NCBI GenBank assembly: GCA_021852245.1
Contig: JAJZNY010000122.1
Coordinates: 1-19,583, forward strand
DNA length: 19,583 nucleotides
Direction of reading: 5' to 3'
DNA from: Planctomycetota bacterium
GTDB taxonomy: Bacteria; Planctomycetota; Phycisphaerae; WQYP01
Shown here: one piece after another, positions 6,043 through 14,130 of the stretch
Layout: every line of letters begins with the position of its first letter
Position numbering within the stretch: the stretch's first letter is position 1
Notes under the pieces: generated by a model
Told to the model about the DNA's origin: nothing
What the model saw: the letters and a program-made list of their open reading frames with translations, nothing else
Databases searched by the model: none
Program-made: the position numbers and the translations under genes

Positions 6043-6672
6043 ATGACGCAAACGGCTGCAACTTCTTCTGAATTAAGGCTGCTCCCCTGCCCCATTCGCG
6101 GGTGCGGCCAATATCTCATCCCCGAGGGGGAGTTGTTCCGCTGCAGCAAACATAAGTTGTCCTACCGTATTCTGGATTTTTCCCCGCCGCCGGACGCAGG
6201 CGAAAAGGCCGATGAACTCTCCGACCGCTACGCCCCTTGCACTGAGCACCCGGATCGCCTTGCCACGGAAATCTGCCGCGGTTCCGGCAATTATATCTGC
6301 CCGCTGTGCACCGCCATGATTGACGGCGAGCCGTGGAGCTACGCGTATCTGCAGACACCCGCAGGCCAAAAATTATTGAAAGACAAATACATCTCGGTGC
6401 TGCCGCGGCCGGATCAAAATATCCGGACGCTGTTTTTTTGTCTGATCCTGTTTCCCCTGACGTTCCTGATGCTGATCACATCCATCATCTGGGTGCCCTA
6501 TCTCGCCACACAGATTGTCAACATCATCCGATTGCGAAGGCGAAGCTGGATGTACCGGGCGCTGATTCCGAGATACCAGGTTGTTGCAATGGTCGTCGGA
6601 CTTCTGGTCTGGACTGTACTGGGAGTCATGTTCTACCGTGTTATATTTTTATCACAGGGGTCAATCCAGTGA
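6043..6672 (+). CDS. Cassette protein A1: double zinc-finger membrane protein, unknown function
   Basis: A 209-residue protein not recognised as a named family. It has an N-terminal zinc-ribbon-like set (Cys16, Cys21, Cys34, His37), a second B-box-like set (Cys66, His69, Cys78, Cys86, Cys89), the motif SVLPRPD at 118-124, and two predicted membrane helices (about 128-152 and 180-204) joined by an arginine-rich loop. The paralogue A2 at 7409 has the same ligand spacing: C-x4-C-x12-C-x2-H, then C-x2-H-x8-C-x7-C-x2-C. AGGA precedes the ATG. The stop overlaps the GTG start of B1 by the sequence GTGA, so translation is probably coupled. The finger domain likely sits in the cytoplasm. No role can be assigned. 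Confidence 0.85.
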   Translation: MTQTAATSSELRLLPCPIRGCGQYLIPEGELFRCSKHKLSYRILDFSPPPDAGEKADELSDRYAPCTEHPDRLATEICRGSGNYICPLCTAMIDGEPWSYAYLQTPAGQKLLKDKYISVLPRPDQNIRTLFFCLILFPLTFLMLITSIIWVPYLATQIVNIIRLRRRSWMYRALIPRYQVVAMVVGLLVWTVLGVMFYRVIFLSQGSIQ

Positions 6673-7253
6673 TTACGATTGAAACGCAACCCCAGTCGCC
6701 GCCCCGCCTCTGGAGGTTGAGCCCACGTCGCAAGGGTCAGTGGGCCGTTATCGAAAGCGATCATTTAGTGCTTACCACGCCGGATAAAGAAGCCGATCGT
6801 ATGCACCGCCTGCCGCTGAAGAAAATAACACGTATCTATATCGCCCGGGAAATGCCTGCATACGGCGCTCAGGCCGTGGCAGCGCTGATCTTGCTGGGTG
6901 TGCTAACCATGCCACTATGGGGCGCGGGGAACCTGTTCACCCCGTATCACAGCTGGCTGGCGCCCATGATCGCCGCACCGATCGCAATTATTACAGCCTA
7001 CAATCTCTATCTGAGTCTGCTGCCGAAAACATTGATTTATCTCGTGGCGGCCCCGCAGCCGTGGGGAGTTCGCGTGCGGCTACGAAGGCGAAAACTGGAT
7101 GAGTTTATCGGCGCCCTCAGCGCCGGAATTGTCAGGTGCCAGTCGCTGGCGCAGGGCGGCATGAAGCATGATCTCACGCCGAGCGGCGGCGAAAATGGAG
7201 AGCACGACACTCCCCCTGCGGAAGGGCGCACCGCGTCCGGAAACATCCGGTAG
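6669..7253 (+). CDS. Cassette protein B1: small membrane protein, possible split PH-like fold
   Basis: A 194-residue protein starting at GTG 6669, which overlaps the A1 stop; AGGGG lies eight bases upstream. Residues 25-60 look like beta strands (WAVIESDHLVLTT, then KKITRIYIARE), followed by two membrane helices (about 66-86 and 96-117), then further strands and a helix (LIYLVAAP... and KLDEFIGALSAGIV). Strands, a helix hairpin, then strands ending in an amphipathic helix is an arrangement seen in membrane proteins with bacterial PH-like domains; the fold is an inference. The tail (165-194) is polar and low-complexity. B2 at 8056 shares LW, VIE-x-DHL and RI positions. Function unknown. Confidence 0.8.
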   Translation: MITIETQPQSPPRLWRLSPRRKGQWAVIESDHLVLTTPDKEADRMHRLPLKKITRIYIAREMPAYGAQAVAALILLGVLTMPLWGAGNLFTPYHSWLAPMIAAPIAIITAYNLYLSLLPKTLIYLVAAPQPWGVRVRLRRRKLDEFIGALSAGIVRCQSLAQGGMKHDLTPSGGENGEHDTPPAEGRTASGNIR

Positions 7254-7255
7254 AG

Positions 7256-7285
7256 TGATCGCCCCGCCGCAGAGCACGGGGATCA
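7256..7285 (+). terminator. Hairpin just after B1
   Basis: TGATC-gc-CCCG (7256-7266) pairs with CGGGGATCA (7277-7285), nine base pairs with a two-base bulge and a ten-base loop, starting three bases after the B1 stop. There is no U-run after it. It may stabilise the A1-B1 message or attenuate reading into A2. Confidence 0.35.
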
Positions 7286-7300
7286 GCGGCACTTGCCAAC

Positions 7301-7320
7301 ACGCCGCAGCGGGCGTATTT
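7301..7320 (+). terminator. Weak terminator-like hairpin between B1 and A2
   Basis: ACGCC (7301-7305) pairs with GGCGT (7312-7316), followed by ATTTT. The five-base stem and short U-run make it weak. Together with the hairpin at 7256-7285 it suggests that the two A-B pairs may not be expressed at equal levels. Confidence 0.3.
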
Positions 7321-7408
7321 TCCGGGGTAGTCGGTGGATCAGGCCGGCAGGGCCAGCATGGTATTCCGACGAATCGTGAATCGTGGACCGGTTCAGGGAG
7401 TGCACGAC

Positions 7409-8044
7409 ATGACACAAATCGCTGCTCCGATTTCGGCAGAGCCGACGTCGCCACAGTGTCCCCGCCCCGGCTGTCGCCAAACCCTGCGGAAAGTCGGCGA
7501 CCGATGGAAGTGTCCCCAGCATCCCAACACGCCATTTGTTGTGGATGAATTTGCCCCGATCCCGCTGCTGGCTCCTCAGGCAGAAACTGCCACCGAAGAA
7601 CATGCCGTCTGTGCTCATCACCCCGAGCATCGGGCCATCGCCATTTGTGCCGGCACCGGAAATTATATCTGTGCCCTGTGCACCGTTGAGATCGACGGCA
7701 AGACCTACAGCGTGCAGTTTCTGGATTCACCGCCCGGCCAATCGGTCGTCGCCCAGCGGTTTACCAGTGTCCTGCCGCGGCCCGATCGCATTGTCTGGCA
7801 GATGCTGGCCTGCCTGCTGATTCTGCCGCTCACGGCAGCGATGCTTTTTCTGTTTTTCATCTGGGTTCCGGTTGGGGTGGTGAACTGGTTTCGCGTGTTG
7901 CGACTCAGGGGCCGCAGCAATCTGTATCGGCGGATCGTGCGGATGCCGCAGGTGGTGATCATGCTGCTGGGGTTGCTGCTCTGGCTGGTGGCCGGGGTAT
8001 TTTTGGTTGTCGCGCCGCATTGGCATTTTTATTTTAACGGTTGA
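7409..8044 (+). CDS. Cassette protein A2: paralogue of A1
   Basis: A 211-residue paralogue of A1. Zinc ligands are Cys17, Cys22, Cys35, His38 and then Cys68, His71, Cys80, Cys88, Cys91, with spacing identical to A1. Shared blocks include GNYIC-x-LC, IDG, SVLPRPD and an arginine-rich loop (LRGRSNLYRR) between two membrane helices (about 131-155 and 181-203). The start at 7409 was chosen because the paralogue begins with the same MTQ and GGGAG lies eight bases upstream; an in-frame ATG at 7334 has no ribosome-binding site. B2 follows, with at most an 11-base gap. The pair A2-B2 clearly arose by tandem duplication with A1-B1. Function unknown. Confidence 0.87.
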   Translation: MTQIAAPISAEPTSPQCPRPGCRQTLRKVGDRWKCPQHPNTPFVVDEFAPIPLLAPQAETATEEHAVCAHHPEHRAIAICAGTGNYICALCTVEIDGKTYSVQFLDSPPGQSVVAQRFTSVLPRPDRIVWQMLACLLILPLTAAMLFLFFIWVPVGVVNWFRVLRLRGRSNLYRRIVRMPQVVIMLLGLLLWLVAGVFLVVAPHWHFYFNG

Positions 8045-8055
8045 GAGACCATCCG

Positions 8056-8733
8056 ATGGCAGATGAACGAATCGACATCCCGGCCGAAGCCCGTTTATGG
8101 CTTATTTCCAGCCAATATCCGGCATGCCGGGCTGTGATTGAAAAAGATCATCTGATGCTTCTGACCGGATCGGGCTACCGCGACAACATCCGGCGCGTTC
8201 TGTTCAATCGAGTTGAGAGAATCCTCGTGTCCACCGGGCGGCGACTCAACTGGCGCGTGTGGCTGGCATTGGTGCTGATGTGTATCAACTTACTGGTGTT
8301 TGTGATCGCCGCGGGAACTACCATCAGCTTTCATCTCAAGATCATCATTGTGCTGCTCGTTGGCTGGCCGATACCGGTATTAGGCTATTGGATAGTAGCT
8401 TCAATCCGAAGCCCGATTCGTCAGATGTACATTGTCCGTGCGGGCCGAACCCATCAAATCAGGCTGGCCATTTCGTCCGCCAAATTTTCCACTTTTCACG
8501 CGGAGCTATGCCGCCACATACGGGAATATCAATCTCAATTTCCATCCGCCGGGCAGACCGTCGCCGAGAACAGCGCGATGGCTTCGCCGGAGACATCCAC
8601 GATTGAGGTGCCGGCGGGTGAAGCGGCAGAGGGAGAAACCCCGCCGACGGAAACTCCGCCGCCGACGGAAAATCCGTCGGTGTCATCATCACTTGAGCCG
8701 GGGCCGGAAACGCCTCCGGATGCGTCAGTATGA
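8056..8733 (+). CDS. Cassette protein B2: paralogue of B1 with proline-rich tail
   Basis: A 225-residue paralogue of B1: an N-terminal strand region (RLWLISSQ, CRAVIEKDHLMLLT, NRVERILVST), two membrane helices (about 67-87 and 95-116), then strands and a helix (MYIVRAGRTHQIRLAI, FSTFHAELCRHIREYQ). Residues 165-225 form a proline-, glutamate- and threonine-rich tail with PPTET/PPPTEN repeats, absent from B1. The ATG at 8056 has GAGAG about eight bases ahead; a TTG at 8041 overlapping the A2 stop would add five residues and cannot be excluded. Its last nine bases overlap the end of nadD on the other strand. Function unknown. Confidence 0.8.
   Translation: MADERIDIPAEARLWLISSQYPACRAVIEKDHLMLLTGSGYRDNIRRVLFNRVERILVSTGRRLNWRVWLALVLMCINLLVFVIAAGTTISFHLKIIIVLLVGWPIPVLGYWIVASIRSPIRQMYIVRAGRTHQIRLAISSAKFSTFHAELCRHIREYQSQFPSAGQTVAENSAMASPETSTIEVPAGEAAEGETPPTETPPPTENPSVSSSLEPGPETPPDASV
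8662..8680. repeat. Perfect inverted repeat in the B2 tail
   Basis: CCGACGGA-AAA-TCCGTCGG, an eight-base perfect stem with a three-base loop, lies about 50 bases before the B2 stop and 45 bases beyond the nadD stop. It encodes part of the proline-rich tail. There is no U-run in either direction. It may serve as a shared end-of-transcript hairpin for the two convergent genes. Confidence 0.45.
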
Positions 8734-9414
8734 TCCGGCGGCGTAGAGTTGATGCATAAAAATGTATTGTTCGACTGCGGGATGCACCAGTCCTGATATG
8801 GGCTGGCCGGACGCGATCCGGCGGCGGATGTCGGTGGATGAAATGCCCGGCACATCAACCGCCAGTCGGCCCGCCCGGAGCCGTTCCAAAACTTCCGGCG
8901 CCCAGTGCCGCTGCATCTGCTGCCAGACCGCCGACTTATCGGCCGCATGGGCTGCACCGGCCCGCGGCACCATCAGCACCTGCACCTCCCGTGCAATGTC
9001 AGCTCCGCGATACCAGCGATGCAGGGCCGCGAGTTGGTCCATGCCGATAAGCAGGGCCATCCGTCTGCCCGGATTGGCGGCTCGTATCCTCTGGAGCGTG
9101 TCGTACGTGTAGACCGCCCGTCCGCTGTTGATTTCATCCTCCCAGATGCTCACGCCCTGCACATCGGCGAGCGCCAGCCGCAGCATGGCAAGCCGGTGAT
9201 GGGCAGGGGCGCTGGGGCGCTCGGTTTTATGGGGTGATTGATACGCCGGTACGACTACGGCATGCGCCGAGCCGACTGCGGCCATGGCGGCCGTCAGCAT
9301 GGCGGTATGTCCGAGGTGCACGGGATCAAAGCTGCCGCCGAATATTACCAGCGGGCCCTCGACCGGTGCGGCGGAAGAGGGGGAGGGCGGATTTGATTCA
9401 GGCGGCACAGGCAT
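8725..9414 (-). CDS. nadD: Nicotinate-nucleotide adenylyltransferase
   Basis: A 229-residue enzyme of NAD synthesis that joins ATP and nicotinate mononucleotide to give deamido-NAD. Signatures are GGSFDPVHLGH at 26-36 (nucleotidyltransferase HxGH), SPHK at 60-63 and ISSTDIRRRI at 191-200. The core length is normal, but it starts with about 20 proline/serine-rich residues not typical of NadD. ATG 9414 has GGAAG five bases ahead, so that extension is probably translated. Its 3' end overlaps B2 by nine bases. It is divergent from the cobalamin adenosyltransferase gene across 71 bases, where both promoters must lie. Confidence 0.95.
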   Translation of the reverse strand: MPVPPESNPPSPSSAAPVEGPLVIFGGSFDPVHLGHTAMLTAAMAAVGSAHAVVVPAYQSPHKTERPSAPAHHRLAMLRLALADVQGVSIWEDEINSGRAVYTYDTLQRIRAANPGRRMALLIGMDQLAALHRWYRGADIAREVQVLMVPRAGAAHAADKSAVWQQMQRHWAPEVLERLRAGRLAVDVPGISSTDIRRRIASGQPISGLVHPAVEQYIFMHQLYAAGSY

Positions 9415-9485
9415 CTAAACTTCCATCACGGTCGGCGCTGCGGGAGTCATCCTGCGGGCGGAGGACCTCCTCGGAGCGAAATAGT

Positions 9486-10052
9486 ATGCGTATATACACC
9501 AAACAGGGCGACGAAGGCAAAACATCGCTCTTTGACGGTAAGCGGGTGGAAAAGTGCAATTTGCGGCTGGAGACCTACGGCACACTGGACGAACTCAACA
9601 GCCATCTCGGTCTGGCCATTGCCCAGTGCCCATTTACGGAACTGACCGATATCTTGCAGCGGCTGCAGCACGAGCTTTTTGATGCGGGGTCGGATCTGGC
9701 CACGCCTCTGGAATCTCCCAACAGCGCAAAAATTCGTCGGATCGACGCTGGTGATTATCAGCGGCTTGAGAGGTGGATTGATGAAGTGACGGAAAAATTG
9801 CCGCCGCTGAAGAATTTTGTCCTGCCGGGTGGAGGCGTGCTTGCGGCTCAACTGCACGTGTGCCGAACGATCTGCCGGCGGGCGGAGCGGCATCTGGTGG
9901 AACTGATGCGGGAGGAGGATGTGGGGCCGGACTTATTAATTTATCTCAACCGCCTCAGTGATCTGCTCTTTACGCTGGCACGCTGGGCCAATTTGCTGGA
10001 TGGAATTGACGAGGTGTTCTGGGCCAAACGCCCGAAGGCAGATGAGCGATAG
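9486..10052 (+). CDS. PduO-type cob(I)alamin adenosyltransferase
   Basis: A 188-residue enzyme that transfers the adenosyl group of ATP to cob(I)alamin, giving coenzyme B12. The ATP-binding N-terminal TKQGDEGKTSL (5-15), GTLDELNSHLG (32-42), FVLPGG (111-116), the RTICRRAER segment (127-135) and YLNRLSDLLF (153-162) are all family hallmarks, and the length is normal. The ATG at 9486 follows CGGAG by about nine bases. No cobalamin riboswitch is recognisable upstream. It implies use of adenosylcobalamin, by enzymes not in this window. clpP follows after 83 bases. Confidence 0.95.
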   Translation: MRIYTKQGDEGKTSLFDGKRVEKCNLRLETYGTLDELNSHLGLAIAQCPFTELTDILQRLQHELFDAGSDLATPLESPNSAKIRRIDAGDYQRLERWIDEVTEKLPPLKNFVLPGGGVLAAQLHVCRTICRRAERHLVELMREEDVGPDLLIYLNRLSDLLFTLARWANLLDGIDEVFWAKRPKADER

Positions 10053-10135
10053 CGCGACCGATATCATGGCGCAGAATTTTGAAATCGAGGCTAAGATAAC
10101 GATGTCGTCAGGCTGGTAGTACAGGAGTTGACTTC

Positions 10136-10849
10136 ATGACGGTTCAATCGAATTTTTCAGGTCTGTCCATCGGCGAGAATCGCCTCGCGGGAAGCGGCTT
10201 GGTGCCGATTGTGGTGGAAAAAAGCGGCCGCGGCGAGCGGTCTTATGACATCTTTTCGCGTTTGCTTAAGGACCGGGTTATTTTTCTGGCCGGGCCGATT
10301 GATGATGACACCGCCAACCTGATTATTGCCCAGTTGCTTTTCCTCTCCAATGAAGATGCCAAAGCGGACATCAACTTCTATATCAACTCGCCGGGTGGAT
10401 CGGTAACGGCCGGGCTGGCCATTTACGACACCATGCAATTTCTGCGGTGTGATGTATCCACCACATGCGTCGGCCTTGCCGCAAGCATGGGGGCGTGGTT
10501 GCTGGCGGCCGGGAAGAAGGGGAAGCGATATTGCCTGCCCAACAGTCGTGTGATGCTCCATCAACCGCTGATTTCCGGCGTGATGCAGGGAACGGCTACT
10601 GATCTTTCCATCGAAGCCAAGGAGATTATGCGTCTGCGGAAGCGGATGTTTGAAATCATGGCGGAACATACCGGCCAACCGATGGAGAAGGTGCATAAAG
10701 ATTGTGATCGCAATCTGTGGCTTGAGGCCGAGGAAGCCATTGCATACGGCGTGGTGGATCGTACCTTGCAGCAGATCGGCGAACCGTTAAAAGGCCACGG
10801 CGGCGATATGGCTCCCCCCGGTGGCGAGACGGAAGTGGCGGACCAATAA
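10136..10849 (+). CDS. clpP: ATP-dependent Clp protease proteolytic subunit
   Basis: A 237-residue serine protease subunit that assembles into a tetradecameric barrel and degrades proteins fed by ClpX or ClpA/C. Catalytic residues are Ser117 (GLAASMGA), His142 (MLHQPL) and Asp191 (KDCDRN). The handle region [13 protein letters not shown] is conserved. It carries about 20-25 extra residues at each end compared with E. coli mature ClpP. AGGAG is eight bases before the ATG. No clpX or tig flanks it, unlike the common tig-clpP-clpX order, so it may be a second ClpP or a rearranged locus. A lipoprotein gene starts 30 bases later. Confidence 0.95.
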   Translation: MTVQSNFSGLSIGENRLAGSGLVPIVVEKSGRGERSYDIFSRLLKDRVIFLAGPIDDDTANLIIAQLLFLSNEDAKADINFYINSPGGSVTAGLAIYDTMQFLRCDVSTTCVGLAASMGAWLLAAGKKGKRYCLPNSRVMLHQPLISGVMQGTATDLSIEAKEIMRLRKRMFEIMAEHTGQPMEKVHKDCDRNLWLEAEEAIAYGVVDRTLQQIGEPLKGHGGDMAPPGGETEVADQ

Positions 10850-10879
10850 GTAACTCAAACCGCGGGGGCACAGCTGCCG

Positions 10880-11548
10880 ATGAAGATTCATCACCTGGAT
10901 AGAATTCGGCTCAGTCAATGGATGAAATTGGCCAGCATAACGACGCTGGGATTTGCCGCCGCCCTGCTCACGGGCTGCGCCAATTACGCCCACAATGCGC
11001 CGTTTTATGAGCGGAACGTGAAACTCACCAACGCCAATTCCCAGCTAAAAGGGGAACTGGCCAGCACCGAGGCTCAAATCAAGCAGCTCCGGAAAGAAGT
11101 TGCGGCGAAAACCCCGCGGATTGCCACATTGCCTCCGCAGCGTCTGGCGGAACTCTTCACGGTGAAAAAGATTGAAATTTCATCGGATACCCGCACCGCC
11201 CACCTGCACAACAGCTCCACGCGCAGCGGCTTCCGGGTTTTTGTCAAAACGTTTATGGGGGGCTCGATGATTCTCCCCGCCACGGGTACTTTTAACATCC
11301 AGGCGTTTGATCTGTCCAGCGGCGTCAAGCACCCGCTGATCGGCCGCTGGTCTTTTTCGCCGATGCAATCAAAAAAATGCTGGTATGGGCTTTTCGGCCT
11401 GGATGAATTCGGGTTTGACTGTCCGTGGAAGACGCCACCGCAGCACCCGGATATTACGTTCCGCGTTAAATTTACCGACGCATTGACCGGGCGTGTATTT
11501 TATGCCCAGCGGGTTCTGAGAGTTCATATTCGGCATGTAAAAGGGTAA
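10880..11548 (+). CDS. Predicted lipoprotein, unknown function
   Basis: A 222-residue protein with a lipoprotein signal: basic start, hydrophobic core and lipobox LLTGC with Cys33 as lipid-bearing residue. Residues 45-77 are likely a short coiled coil (repeated Leu/Lys/Glu/Gln pattern ending RKEVAAK), and the rest looks beta-rich, with conserved-looking tryptophan and cysteine positions (Cys147, Cys161 region) that could form a disulfide outside the cytoplasm. The start at 10880 was taken with low certainty; an internal ATG at 10922 would leave a shorter but still workable signal. It follows clpP by 30 bases and may share its transcript. No family recognised. Confidence 0.75.
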   Translation: MKIHHLDRIRLSQWMKLASITTLGFAAALLTGCANYAHNAPFYERNVKLTNANSQLKGELASTEAQIKQLRKEVAAKTPRIATLPPQRLAELFTVKKIEISSDTRTAHLHNSSTRSGFRVFVKTFMGGSMILPATGTFNIQAFDLSSGVKHPLIGRWSFSPMQSKKCWYGLFGLDEFGFDCPWKTPPQHPDITFRVKFTDALTGRVFYAQRVLRVHIRHVKG

Positions 11549-11630
11549 GTGCAGGCGGACTCCGGCGGAATCGTTCACCTGCAAACCCCCGGATAATTAA
11601 ATGTTTTTTCAGTGATGAGGTTCTCTGACG

Positions 11631-13052
11631 ATGGCCAATAATGCAGCGGTGCGGATTGAACATGATTCTATCGGCGATCTGCCGGTCCCCGTCGATGCCT
11701 ACTACGGCGTGCAGACTCTGCGGGCCGTGCATAATTTCCCCATATCCGGCCGCGGTATGCCGGCCATTTTCATCCGCAGTCACGCCCTGCTGAAGAAATG
11801 CTGTGCGGAAGTCAACATGGAACTCGGCCTGCTGGATAAATCCATCGGGGAATCGATCTGCAAGGCGGCGGCTGAAATTCTGGAAGGGAAGCTGGCGGAT
11901 CAATTCCCGGTGGATGTGTATCAGACCGGTTCAGGTACCAGCACCAACATGAATCTCAACGAGGTGATCGCGAGTCGGGCCAACGAGATGCTCGGCGGCC
12001 GACGCGGAGACAAAAAGCCTGTTCATCCCAACGATCATGTGAATATGGGACAATCCAGCAACGATACCATTCCAACCAGCATTCATATTGCGTGCATCTT
12101 TGAAATCGTGCGAGTATTGGAACCGGCGCTCCACACACTCGAAGCCTCGCTGGCAGAAAAGAGCCGCCAGCTTTGGGATGTCATCAAAACCGGCCGCACG
12201 CACCTGCAGGATGCCACTCCGATAAGATTGGGGCAGGAATTTCTCGGCTATCGCGGCCAGATTGAACGTTCATCCAGACGTCTGGCCGCCGCATTGGCAG
12301 ATCTGAGCGAACTGGCCATCGGCGGCACCGCCGTCGGCACCGGCATCAATGCGCACCCGCAATTTGCCTCCAAGGTATGTGAGCGCCTCTCTGCGGCACT
12401 GGGATACAAGGTGCGGGAGACGACCAATCACTTTCAGGCGCAATCAACCCTTGACGGGCTGGTGATGACTTCCGGCGTGCTGAAGACCATCGCTGTAAGC
12501 CTGACCAAAATCGCCAACGATATTCGCTGGATGAGTTGCGGCCCACGGGCAGGATTGGGCGAAATTGAACTACCGGCCGTCCAACCGGGCAGTTCCATCA
12601 TGCCAGGCAAGGTAAACCCCGTGATTGCAGAAAGCCTGATCATGGTCTGCCAACGGGTGATCGGCAATGACGCCGCGATTACCGCGGCCGGCAGCAGCGG
12701 CAATTTTGAACTCAACGTGGCCATGCCCGTGGCGGCGGCGGCAACACTGGAGAGTATCGCCCTGCTGGGACACGGCATAAAGAATTTCGCCCAGCAATGT
12801 GTCGATGGAATAAAAGCAACCCAGCGCGGACCTGATCTGGTGACGGCGGGGTTGATGCTGGCCACGGCCTTGGCGCCGGTTATCGGCTACGAAGCCGCCG
12901 CCAACATCGCCAAGGAAGCCGCATCCAATGGCAAAACAATATTTGATGTGGCATCCCAGCGGACACAGATCCCGCCGGAGGAACTCAAAAAGCTGCTCGA
13001 TCCGATCAAAATGGTGGAACCATCCAACACCATCATGCCGGTATCCGGATAA
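11631..13052 (+). CDS. fumC: Class II fumarate hydratase
   Basis: A 473-residue enzyme interconverting fumarate and malate in the citric acid cycle. Superfamily motifs SGTSTNMN (101-108), GRTHLQDATP (188-197) with catalytic His191, and GSSIMPGKVNP (320-330) are present. The GRTHLQDATP form and GNFELNV (358-364) favour fumarase over aspartase, although the PVIAES after the signature loop resembles actinobacterial fumarases and aspartases rather than the PTQCEA of E. coli FumC. Length fits the family. No strong ribosome-binding site is seen immediately upstream; GAGG lies about ten bases before the ATG. It converges on the DUF883-type operon. Confidence 0.92.
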   Translation: MANNAAVRIEHDSIGDLPVPVDAYYGVQTLRAVHNFPISGRGMPAIFIRSHALLKKCCAEVNMELGLLDKSIGESICKAAAEILEGKLADQFPVDVYQTGSGTSTNMNLNEVIASRANEMLGGRRGDKKPVHPNDHVNMGQSSNDTIPTSIHIACIFEIVRVLEPALHTLEASLAEKSRQLWDVIKTGRTHLQDATPIRLGQEFLGYRGQIERSSRRLAAALADLSELAIGGTAVGTGINAHPQFASKVCERLSAALGYKVRETTNHFQAQSTLDGLVMTSGVLKTIAVSLTKIANDIRWMSCGPRAGLGEIELPAVQPGSSIMPGKVNPVIAESLIMVCQRVIGNDAAITAAGSSGNFELNVAMPVAAAATLESIALLGHGIKNFAQQCVDGIKATQRGPDLVTAGLMLATALAPVIGYEAAANIAKEAASNGKTIFDVASQRTQIPPEELKKLLDPIKMVEPSNTIMPVSG

Positions 13053-13144
13053 GCGACGGCGTTCGCAGGCGGCCGGGTGCCCGAAGGACGAACCAATTAA
13101 TAGGGATGCGTAGGCTTGCGGTGGACGGATGCGGACGCATGCAT

Positions 13145-13630
13145 TCACTCATCGTGAGGTGAGGGGGTTTCATGTTCCGAACCGGCCGGTCGCTTGATGC
13201 GCGACTTGATGGACTGGCGAATTTTTCCCCACGGCACCCTTTCAAGCAGCAGCGGAACCGCCGCCTGCGCCACCGGCGCAACGTGCTGCCAGAAGCCGTC
13301 TCCCTGTGATGTTGATTTTTTATCAGATACCGGCGGTTGAGGCGGTGCGGGAGTTTCCACAGGTGGCGCGTCCGCAACGGCATGGCGTCGGCGAACGGCC
13401 GAACCGGCCAGCCGGGAGAGAATGACCCATATTTTTTTCTGTGAGCCGGATGCCAATAATCCCGCCGACACCGCAGCCCCGATGGCGGCATACGGAAAGC
13501 GCCGCACGAAATTGGTGATGGAAAGCGTTTCCCTGGTGTCGTGAATCACCTTTTCCACACGGTTGTCGATGGCCGAGAGGCAGGCATCGCGGCGACGTTC
13601 AAGCGAGGCAATTTCATCATCGATCGACAT
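13145..13630 (-). CDS. Small membrane-associated protein, third gene of YqjD/YqjE/YqjK-like operon
   Basis: A 161-residue protein, not recognised by sequence alone. It has a charged N-terminal helix (about 1-38), the segment FVRRFPYAAIGAAVSAGLLAS with a probable membrane helix (about 42-62), a proline-rich linker (about 88-100) and a basic C-terminal region. The order helix, FP-Y-A-IGAA, membrane span recalls DUF3618 and DUF883-like proteins. GGGAG lies six bases before the ATG at 13630, favoured over an upstream ATG at 13693. It overlaps the preceding gene by 14 bases. Its place matches yqjK in the E. coli yqjDEK operon, but no direct similarity to YqjK is claimed. Confidence 0.7.
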   Translation of the reverse strand: MSIDDEIASLERRRDACLSAIDNRVEKVIHDTRETLSITNFVRRFPYAAIGAAVSAGLLASGSQKKIWVILSRLAGSAVRRRHAVADAPPVETPAPPQPPVSDKKSTSQGDGFWQHVAPVAQAAVPLLLERVPWGKIRQSIKSRIKRPAGSEHETPSPHDE

Positions 13631-14012
13631 GTGAATCTCCCGGCGGAGGTGTCGGCGCCTTGAATTTCCCGCGTGAGAGCAGAATGCCCGCACCTATCAG
13701 AAGGTGCACGACGGCAAAGATGACGCATATCTGCCACACCCGCAGGAAATCTTCCAATATCAGGAAGATCCCGATATACAGGAAAACAACACCCACCAGC
13801 AGAGCAACGACCGCCCCACCGATCACGCAGGCTTGAACCAGTGCGTCCCGCGCAATGCGGGCGCAGCGGAGTGTGACGAGCTGAACTTCGAGTTCAATTA
13901 ATTCGATGAAATAGTGCAGCAACGGCTTGCCGGATCGCTGCTGCGTGCCCCGCGAGCTTTCACCATCCGCCGACGGAGAATCCTGGCTATGAACTGGCCC
14001 CTGGGTCGTCAA
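13617..14012 (-). CDS. Phage-holin-like membrane protein (YqjE / DUF1469 type)
   Basis: A 131-residue inner-membrane protein with a serine-rich polar N-terminus, an amphipathic helix (LLHYFIELIELEVQLVTLR, about 31-49) and two membrane helices (about 58-82 and 87-111). This matches the YqjE/holin-X superfamily pattern, where a helix ending in E-x-x-L-x-x-x-R precedes the two spans. It appears to start with TTG at 14012, with GGGAG about ten bases ahead; no ATG is available in frame. It overlaps the next gene by 14 bases. It lies between the DUF883 gene and the third member, the same order as E. coli yqjD-yqjE-yqjK. Function of the family is unclear; membrane association near ribosomes or envelope stress has been suggested for relatives. 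Confidence 0.72.
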   Translation of the reverse strand: MTTQGPVHSQDSPSADGESSRGTQQRSGKPLLHYFIELIELEVQLVTLRCARIARDALVQACVIGGAVVALLVGVVFLYIGIFLILEDFLRVWQICVIFAVVHLLIGAGILLSRGKFKAPTPPPGDSHVDR

Positions 14013-14130
14013 AGGATGTAAGCTCCCGTATGAAACGCAACAGCGAAACGCGCAAAATACCGTTATTCGCCGAAACCCTCAACACTCCGCCCGATTGCAG
14101 GCAAAAGTGCCGATGAGGTTTACCCCAAAA

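Noticed and set aside
6333..6668. N-terminal extension of B1 in frame from an ATG at 6333
   Set aside because: It would overlap A1 by more than 330 bases; the GTG at 6669 has AGGGG eight bases ahead, and the protein from there aligns with B2.
9415..9485. Cobalamin riboswitch ahead of the adenosyltransferase
   Set aside because: Only 71 bases separate it from nadD, too short for a B12 riboswitch, and no B12-box was seen.
11631..13052. Aspartate ammonia-lyase as an alternative to FumC
   Set aside because: PVIAES after the signature loop is aspartase-like, but GRTHLQDATP and GNFELNV are fumarase-type, and actinobacterial fumarases share the former feature.
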